Shown here in pieces: positions 1-3,998 of a DNA stretch of 6,927 bases. The translations under genes and the position numbers were made by a program. Under the pieces are notes generated by a model. That model was not told where the DNA came from, searched no databases, and saw nothing but the letters and a program-made list of their open reading frames with translations. Within the stretch, counting starts at the first letter, position 1. Every line of letters starts with the position of its first letter. Source of the DNA: an uncultured Chryseolinea sp. (GTDB lineage Bacteria; Bacteroidota; Bacteroidia; Cytophagales; Cyclobacteriaceae); the NCBI GenBank assembly GCA_946478915.1, contig CAMLER010000269.1:1-6927 (forward strand), read 5' to 3'.

Positions 1-1
1 C

Positions 2-1054
2 CTCATTTATATAGAGAACAACTATTTCACGTTCACAGAATTGCGTATAGCCGGAACGGTAGTACCATTCCCATTCATTGAAGAGCGGTTCAAGGCGTAT
101 CACAGGATACCATTGCTAAAACGTTTTTCTGAGGTTGTTAAAGATATTCAGAACTATCTTAGAAATAACGTGCAACGAAAGTTAAATGGAAGAGAAAAAG
201 CACAGCTGTGGGAGGCTGTACCTCGCATGTTTAAGATCAGCAATGTGTTCGATCTCTATCGGGATTTTTATCGATGGCTGGGCAAACCTGAGCTGTTTAT
301 GTTCGAAGATCGGACGCTGGAGTATGCCGATGTGTTTCCACTCATCTATTTTAAGATCCGGCTCGAAGGAATTCAGTCCAGATTTGATCATGTAAAACAT
401 TTGTTGGTTGATGAAATGCAGGATTATACACCGGTGCAATACGCCGTTCTCTCCCGTATATTTCATTGCAAGAAGACTATCCTCGGTGATGTAAGCCAAA
501 CGGTAAATCCATATAGCGCTTCCTCCGCAGAAACCATAGAGAAAATTTTTCCAAACGCGGATATTGTTAAGCTTGTAAGAAGCTACAGATCAACTTTAGA
601 GATTACAGCATTTTCACAGAAAGTTTCACCCAATCCCAGTATCATTCCTATGGAAAGGCATGGAGAGTTACCTAGGGTCAAAGGCTTTGATAACAATGCG
701 CAAGAAACAGAATTTATAAAGGATCGGATTGTACGCTTCAAAGATTCTTCGTACGGCTCAATGGGCATAATCTGCAAAACTCAGGAGCAGGCAACCGTAT
801 TGTATGAGCGACTGAGGTCACCCGGCGTAAACTTGTTAACAGCAGACAGCAGCGCATTCACTAATGGGGTGATCCTTACCACCGTACATCTGTCCAAAGG
901 TCTGGAGTTTGATGAGGTTGTCATTCCCTTTGCATCCATTAATAACTATCAAACCGAAGTAGACAAAAGTATGCTGTACATCGCATGTACGCGCGCGATG
1001 CATGAACTCACTTTGACATTTTCAAAAGTTAAGAGTCCATTCATCCCCGATTGA
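2..1054 (+). CDS. HelD-like UvrD/SF1 ATPase, C-terminal part (5' truncated by window edge)
   Basis: The reading frame is open to the left edge, so the TTG at 41 is an internal leucine codon and not a start; about 350 C-terminal residues are present. The SF1 motifs appear in order: Walker B/motif II DEMQDY (410-427), motif III GDVSQ (485-499), motif IV SYRST (581-595), motif V TTVHLSKGLEFD (878-913) and motif VI YIACTRA (977-997). The Walker A motif and N-terminal arm lie outside the window. The spacing and wording (EYAD..PLIYFK..LEG before motif II, then LGD..QTVNPY) resemble HelD (YvgS). In Firmicutes and Actinobacteria HelD is an ATPase that pulls stalled RNA polymerase off DNA and recycles it. 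The family is about 700-770 residues, so roughly half is seen. Without the N-terminal coiled coil that enters the polymerase channel, HelD cannot be told with certainty from another UvrD/Rep-type helicase. It converges on the TerC gene downstream. Confidence 0.85.
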   Translation, partial: LIYIENNYFTFTELRIAGTVVPFPFIEERFKAYHRIPLLKRFSEVVKDIQNYLRNNVQRKLNGREKAQLWEAVPRMFKISNVFDLYRDFYRWLGKPELFMFEDRTLEYADVFPLIYFKIRLEGIQSRFDHVKHLLVDEMQDYTPVQYAVLSRIFHCKKTILGDVSQTVNPYSASSAETIEKIFPNADIVKLVRSYRSTLEITAFSQKVSPNPSIIPMERHGELPRVKGFDNNAQETEFIKDRIVRFKDSSYGSMGIICKTQEQATVLYERLRSPGVNLLTADSSAFTNGVILTTVHLSKGLEFDEVVIPFASINNYQTEVDKSMLYIACTRAMHELTLTFSKVKSPFIPD

Positions 1055-1065
1055 CAACGTTCAGT

Positions 1066-1121
1066 ACTTATACCTTATACCTTAGACACTATTCCCTTCT
1101 TTAATTTCCATTCCCCCTTTC
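1066..1121. repeat. 7-base-phased degenerate repeat in convergent gap
   Basis: Between the convergent HelD-like and TerC genes, eight consecutive 7-base blocks can be drawn from 1066 to 1121. Five of them (at 1073, 1080, 1094, 1108 and 1115) begin with CC, and the clearest pair is CCTTATA CCTTAGA at 1073-1086. The sequence CCTTATACCTT (1073-1083) recurs exactly at 3957-3967 in the other convergent gap. The block is strongly pyrimidine-rich on the + strand. No stable hairpin followed by a T-run is visible, so a terminator role is unproven. Confidence 0.55.
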
Positions 1122-1148
1122 AATATGCCGCACACTATAAAGAGATAC

Positions 1149-2072
1149 TCAATCAGATGAATTTTCCGATTTCCGCAGTATCATCGATGCAAGCACAGCT
1201 ACACTCAACGTTAGGACTATGAATGCTAGCGAGATTTCGACAGGTATTTTGTAAAAGTCAGAGATGCACATTTTGAGGCCAACAAAAATCAATATGGCAG
1301 ATAAAGCATATTTCAGATATTGAAAATACTTTTCGATGCCGGCCAGCGCAAAATATAACGACCTTAGTCCGAGAATTGCAAAAACGTTGGATGTATAAAC
1401 GATAAAGGCATCCTCGGAGATGGCGAGAATAGCGGGAATGCTATCGACCGCGAATATGAGATCCGTCGCTTCGATCATGACCACTACAAGGAATAGGGGA
1501 GTGGCCCAAAGAATGCCGTCTCGCCTTACAAAGAATTTGTCTCCTTCGAAATTTGGCGTAACCCGGAAAACTTTTCTGACAAGCTTTACAAGGGGATTTT
1601 TCTCAGGCTCTAGCTTTGGATCTCCCTGTGCCAAAATCCGGATACCGGTGATGATGAGAAACCCGCCGAAGATATAAATAAGCCAGTGGAATTTGTGAAT
1701 CAATTCCACTCCAGCCAAAATAAAGCAGACACGCATAATCAACGCCCCAAGTATACCCCAGAATAACACTTTATGCTGATACGCCGCCGGAACCTGGAAA
1801 TAGGAAAAGATCAGAAGGATAACGAAAATATTGTCAACGCTAAGCGATTTTTCAATAAGGTAGCCTGTAAAGAATTCGAATGCCCTTTCGTTCCCGAATT
1901 GGTAGTAGACAAAGATGTTGAACAGGAATGCCATAGACACCCACACGCCTGTCCAAATAAGAGCTTCCTTAACGGAAATAACCTCCGATTTACGATGGAA
2001 AACACCGAGGTCCAATGCCAACATGAGCAGCACGAAAATATTGAACCCAATCCACAATACAGTTTCAGTCAT
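1149..2072 (-). CDS. TerC/Alx family integral membrane protein (probable metal-ion exporter)
   Basis: The 307-residue protein is complete, with ATG at 2072 and TGA at 1149, and falls within the usual length range of the family. It has about eight to nine hydrophobic membrane segments. Family hallmarks are visible: an early acidic residue in LALDLGVF (D21), the segment EKSLSVDNIFV (E74, D80) and the second signature EATDLIFAVDSIPAI (E201, D204, D210). These membrane acidic residues are the likely cation-binding sites. A charged loop at about 150-185 separates the two halves. TerC/Alx proteins act in the cytoplasmic membrane; members have been linked to manganese export (Alx), tellurite resistance (TerC) and metal loading of secreted enzymes. 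No other ter genes are nearby, so a tellurite operon is unlikely and housekeeping Mn or other metal homeostasis is the better inference. No Shine-Dalgarno sequence or yybP-ykoY-type riboswitch could be recognised upstream. The gene is divergent from the serine hydrolase. Confidence 0.93.
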   Translation of the reverse strand: MTETVLWIGFNIFVLLMLALDLGVFHRKSEVISVKEALIWTGVWVSMAFLFNIFVYYQFGNERAFEFFTGYLIEKSLSVDNIFVILLIFSYFQVPAAYQHKVLFWGILGALIMRVCFILAGVELIHKFHWLIYIFGGFLIITGIRILAQGDPKLEPEKNPLVKLVRKVFRVTPNFEGDKFFVRRDGILWATPLFLVVVMIEATDLIFAVDSIPAILAISEDAFIVYTSNVFAILGLRSLYFALAGIEKYFQYLKYALSAILIFVGLKMCISDFYKIPVEISLAFIVLTLSVAVLASMILRKSENSSD

Positions 2073-2277
2073 AATACAAAGGCTGGCGCGAAGATATCAG
2101 GTTATTGAGATTTTTATCTATGGAAGCCAATCGGTTTTGCGATTTTTTATGGCTGCGCCGGGCGTTCCAAATGGATGAGTTTTTCAGCTGAGTTTTTTTA
2201 CACGATTTTACGATCGGTCTGTTTTTGTAGGAATATTCTGTTATAATTTGGCTTCCTATTAACTAAACCTAACAACC
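2073..2277. promoter_or_regulatory. Divergent intergenic region between TerC and serine hydrolase genes
   Basis: These 205 AT-rich bases must hold the promoters of both divergent genes. The only good promoter-like sequence is near the hydrolase end and is listed separately. On the TerC side, TATCTTCG (read on the - strand, just upstream of the ATG) resembles the Bacteroidota -7 box TAnnTTTG with one mismatch, but no -33 TTG lies at the expected distance. A small direct repeat, GAGTTTTT, occurs twice around a CAGCTG palindrome near 2175-2200. The 7-base repeats of the convergent gaps are absent here. Confidence 0.5.
2225..2250 (+). promoter_or_regulatory. Candidate promoter of the serine hydrolase
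   Basis: TATAAT at 2242-2247 sits inside TTATAATTTG (2241-2250). This resembles both a sigma-70 -10 box and the Bacteroidota -7 element, whose consensus is TAnnTTTG; here the spacing inside the box is one base too long. A TTG at 2225-2227 is the only upstream candidate for the -33 element, and it lies closer than the usual 19 or so bases. The predicted start of transcription would give a leader of about 20-25 bases before the GTG codon. Support is by position and wording only. Confidence 0.4.
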
Positions 2278-3543
2278 GTGAGAAGAATTATATTTCTAGC
2301 CGTCGTCTTTTTTTGCGTTGATTCATGGGTAATTGCCCAGGACCTATCTGTCGTAAAGCCAGAATCAGTTGGATTTTCAAGCGAACGTCTGAAGCGTCTC
2401 GATGAAAAATTTAATAGTTATGTCACCGAGAACAAAATGGCTGGAAGCGTGATCCTGGTTGAAAGGAAAGGAAAGATCGCTTTTTACAAAGCCTTTGGAT
2501 TCAGCGATAAGGAATCAAACTCAAAAATGGATCTTGGTTCAATGTTCAGGATCGCCTCTCAAACAAAGGCGATTGTGAGCACGGCAATAATGATTCTTCA
2601 GGAAGAAGGGAAGCTTTTGATTCAGGATCCGTTGAGTCGATTTATACCAGAATTTAAGAATTCAAAGGTTGCCGTACGCAAAGAGGGTGGAGGCTACGAT
2701 ATAGTACCGGCGAATCGTGAGATTACGCTCCGTGATTTGTTGACGCACACTTCCGGCATTGGTTATGGTAATGGAGTCGCAGCAGATCTTTGGAAGAGCG
2801 CGGATATGCAGGGCTGGTACTTTGCGCATAGAAATGAACCCATCCTTGAAACAGTGAAACGCATGGCTGCACTGCCAATGGATGCTCAGCCGGGCGAAGC
2901 TTTCGTTTATGGATATTCAACGGATATCCTGGGCGCTGTCGTCGAAAAAGCTTCTGGAATGCCATTGGATCAATTCCTGAAAGAAAAGATTTTCGTTCCC
3001 CTGGGCATGAACGATACTCATTTTTTTATCCCGAAGGAAAAAATGAAACGGCTGGCGACAGTGTACACACCGATGGAAGGACAACCGTTAAAGCCTTCTC
3101 CAGCTGAGGGAACGATGGATGCTCAGGGCCACTATGTTGATGGACCTAAAAAGAATTTTTCCGGTGGCGCTGGCCTTGTATCTACTGCTAAGGATTATTA
3201 TCTGTTCCTGAAAATGTTGGCCAATGGCGGCGAACTGCAGGGCAAGCGTGTGCTTTCTTCGAGAACGGTCGACCTGATGACCGTGGACCATTTACATAAG
3301 GACGTTAAATATGGAGAAGGACTTGGGTTTGGTCTTGGATTTGAGGTAGTAGAGGATCTGGGCCAGCGAGGCAGACCTGGGTCAGTGGGAGAATTCAGAT
3401 GGGGAGGCGCATACGGGTCCACCTACTGGGTTGATCCGGCAGAGGAACTGATCGTTGTCTACTTTACACAATTAAGGCCATCATCCATCGTCACGGATCA
3501 GGCAATGCTACGGGTGCTTATATACCAGGCGTTGGTTGATTGA
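2278..3543 (+). CDS. Secreted serine hydrolase, beta-lactamase/family VIII esterase superfamily
   Basis: The complete 421-residue protein starts at GTG 2278. An in-frame TAA at 2260-2262 excludes a longer protein, and the next Met is residue 54, which would remove the signal peptide. Residues 1-20 form a Sec signal (RR, then a hydrophobic core) with likely cleavage after VIA20. No lipobox is convincing, so it is probably periplasmic. The catalytic SxxK motif is S94-Q-T-K97. The usual YxN motif reads Y211-G-Y, with Y211 the likely general base, and the usual K/HxG motif reads W375-G-G, followed by YWVDP. LLTHTSGIGYG (154-164) is typical of the family. The superfamily (class C beta-lactamases, DD-peptidases, EstB-like esterases) uses an acyl-serine mechanism. 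The changed second and third motifs fit the esterase/EstB-like branch better than a true beta-lactamase, but the substrate cannot be named. There is no Shine-Dalgarno sequence. A repeat element begins four bases past the TGA. Confidence 0.9.
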   Translation: MRRIIFLAVVFFCVDSWVIAQDLSVVKPESVGFSSERLKRLDEKFNSYVTENKMAGSVILVERKGKIAFYKAFGFSDKESNSKMDLGSMFRIASQTKAIVSTAIMILQEEGKLLIQDPLSRFIPEFKNSKVAVRKEGGGYDIVPANREITLRDLLTHTSGIGYGNGVAADLWKSADMQGWYFAHRNEPILETVKRMAALPMDAQPGEAFVYGYSTDILGAVVEKASGMPLDQFLKEKIFVPLGMNDTHFFIPKEKMKRLATVYTPMEGQPLKPSPAEGTMDAQGHYVDGPKKNFSGGAGLVSTAKDYYLFLKMLANGGELQGKRVLSSRTVDLMTVDHLHKDVKYGEGLGFGLGFEVVEDLGQRGRPGSVGEFRWGGAYGSTYWVDPAEELIVVYFTQLRPSSIVTDQAMLRVLIYQALVD

Positions 3544-3546
3544 TCG

Positions 3547-3580
3547 TTCAATATTCAGTGTTCCTTGTTCGATCCGATAG
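3547..3580. repeat. Left half of an interrupted palindromic/7-base-phased repeat
   Basis: This segment starts a few bases after the hydrolase stop codon. Positions 3547-3578 match 3878-3909 at 29 of 32 bases, with all three differences in one 4-base patch (3557-3560). The 7-base phase is visible as CAATATT CAGTGTT (3549-3562), followed by two further blocks. The copy breaks off inside the half-palindrome CCGATAGC (3574-3581). The matching continuation reappears at 3748 after an IS110-derived insert. Confidence 0.75.
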
Positions 3581-3676
3581 CTTCATGATTGTAACTTTCC
3601 AATCTTTCTTGTGAACATCAATGGCAACATAAATGGATTGTCCTTCAAACGTCTTTTTGTTAATTTTCACGCGCAT
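3548..3676 (-). pseudogene. IS110-family transposase, N-terminal fragment running into repeat DNA
   Basis: On the - strand, ATG at 3676 opens a 42-codon frame ending at TGA (3548-3550). Residues 10-31 read FEGQSIYVAIDVHKKDW (10-26) followed by KVTIM. This is the typical start of IS110-family DEDD transposases, with D20 in the place of the first catalytic Asp of the RuvC-like domain. After about residue 31-32 the similarity stops and the frame reads through the repeat (KLSDRTRNTEY), so the last 10 or so residues are not transposase. Full-length members have about 300-400 residues, so the other acidic residues and the C-terminal serine domain are lost. Where relatives usually have YVGIDVHKK, this copy has YVAIDVHKK. 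It is not expected to be functional. The identification rests on a short but characteristic stretch. Confidence 0.72.
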
Positions 3677-3747
3677 AGGTTTTTGTGGTTACGATTTTAA
3701 TTGTGATAAATTAAAGATCGCAGAGACCTATGCATTTTCAAACATAC
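3579..3747 (-). mobile_element. Truncated IS110-family insertion sequence remnant
   Basis: About 169 bases lie between the two halves of the repeat copy. Read on the - strand, they comprise about 71 bases of non-coding upstream end (3747-3677) and then the first codons of an IS110-type transposase. The remaining 300 or so codons and the far end are missing. The exact borders are uncertain by one to four bases because the flanks share short matches. IS110 elements generally make no long target duplications, and none is seen. The fragment cannot move by itself, but it could in principle be acted on in trans. A MITE-like derivative, rather than simple decay, is an alternative. Confidence 0.7.
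3692..3720. ncRNA. Hairpin in the upstream end of the IS110 remnant (possible vestige of a bridge-RNA region)
   Basis: An 11-base-pair stem pairs 3692-3702 with 3709-3720, with one bulged base (G3716) and a 6-base loop at 3703-3708. It ends about 15 bases upstream of the transposase ATG on the - strand. In IS621-type IS110 elements the non-coding end upstream of the transposase encodes the bridge RNA, which begins with a stem-loop. Only about 71 bases remain here, fewer than a full-length bridge RNA of about 177 bases. The hairpin is seen directly; the bridge-RNA reading is speculative. Confidence 0.3.
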
Positions 3748-3768
3748 TGGCTATCGGATTCGGTGTTC
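3748..3768. repeat. Right half of the interrupted repeat
   Basis: These 21 bases are identical to 3909-3929, in the same orientation. They continue the element that was broken off at 3578. Joined to 3547-3578 with the shared T counted once, the two halves match 3878-3929 at 49 of 52 bases. Confidence 0.8.
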
Positions 3769-3790
3769 AAAACTGTAAAGAACACCGAAT
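3758..3790. repeat. Perfect 11-bp inverted repeat (hairpin)
   Basis: ATTCGGTGTTC (3758-3768) is the exact reverse complement of 3780-3790, with an 11-base A-rich loop at 3769-3779. It marks the turning point where the repeat family switches orientation. It could form a stem in the 3' untranslated RNA of either convergent gene. There is no T-run next to it, so it is not a standard intrinsic terminator. Confidence 0.7.
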
Positions 3791-3836
3791 AAGGAATGGA
3801 ACACCGAACACCGAACACGAATATCGAACACTGAAG
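3780..3836. repeat. Degenerate heptad array, purine strand up
   Basis: This is a tandem series of GAA-initiated units: GAACACC at 3780, 3799 and 3806, with related units at 3787 (GAATAAG), 3819 (GAATATC) and 3826 (GAACACT). Two units are shortened, to five bases at 3794 and six at 3813, so the phase slips twice. It is the same family as 3880-3970 but on the opposite strand: 3819-3836 pairs with 3877-3894 at 15 of 18 positions. Confidence 0.7.
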
Positions 3837-3855
3837 TGGCGCCCGGTCTTAGTGT

Positions 3856-3875
3856 GTCGGTCTTGGAAGACAGAC
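3856..3875. repeat. Central hairpin between inverted repeat arms
   Basis: GTCGGTCTT (3856-3864) pairs with AAGACAGAC (3867-3875) with a single mismatch (G3859/A3872). A two-base gap at 3865-3866 means the innermost pairs would open as a loop. A further GGTCT at 3845-3849 could pair instead with AGACC at 3872-3876. The hairpin sits between the oppositely oriented arrays and may be the core of the repeat element. No T-run follows on either strand. Confidence 0.5.
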
Positions 3876-3876
3876 C

Positions 3877-3970
3877 CTTCAATATTCGCTATTCCTTGTT
3901 CGATCCGATGGCTATCGGATTCGGTGTTCCCTAGTCCCTACACCTTATTCCCTATTCCTTATACCTTTTT
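3877..3970. repeat. Long heptad-phased repeat with embedded palindrome
   Basis: From 3880 to 3970 the sequence divides into 13 successive 7-base blocks without an insertion or deletion. Most blocks begin with C or CC and end in TT, AT or TA, for example CCTTATT CCCTATT at 3943-3956, then CCTTATA and CCTTTTT. Embedded at 3905-3918 is the 14-base near-palindrome CCGATGGCTATCGG, exactly two blocks long. Positions 3878-3929 are the uninterrupted counterpart of the split copy at 3547-3578 plus 3748-3768. The T-rich end (3966-3973) lies about 25 bases past the permease stop codon but is an A-run on the permease transcript, so it does not act as its U-tract. Confidence 0.72.
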
Positions 3971-3998
3971 TTTATAACCTTCAAAACATGAAGTAGGA

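Noticed and set aside
182..499. 105-codon - strand frame under the HelD-like gene
   Set aside because: It is antisense to the conserved motif II region of the helicase and is a shadow frame.
1773..2178. Two + strand frames of 111 and 87 codons over the start of the TerC gene
   Set aside because: Antisense to the clearly conserved TerC membrane protein; no signal peptide, domain or start context supports them.
2073..2200. Manganese (yybP-ykoY) riboswitch upstream of the TerC gene
   Set aside because: Sought because some Alx-type genes use one. I could not recognise the conserved loop sequences or a matching fold on the - strand.
3780..3970. Possible CRISPR array
   Set aside because: Units are 7 bases, degenerate and directly adjacent, with no spacers of uniform length and no cas genes.
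3633..3977. 114-codon open frame on the + strand through the convergent gap
   Set aside because: It runs antisense through the IS110 remnant and then translates the heptad arrays into low-complexity peptide (repeats of PNTE and PIPYT type). It has no family resemblance and is a by-product of the repeats lacking stops in that frame.
3956..3985. Intrinsic terminator at the T-run near 3966-3973
   Set aside because: Only a weak TTATA/TATAA pairing surrounds the T-run, there is no GC-rich stem, and on the permease strand the run is A and not U.
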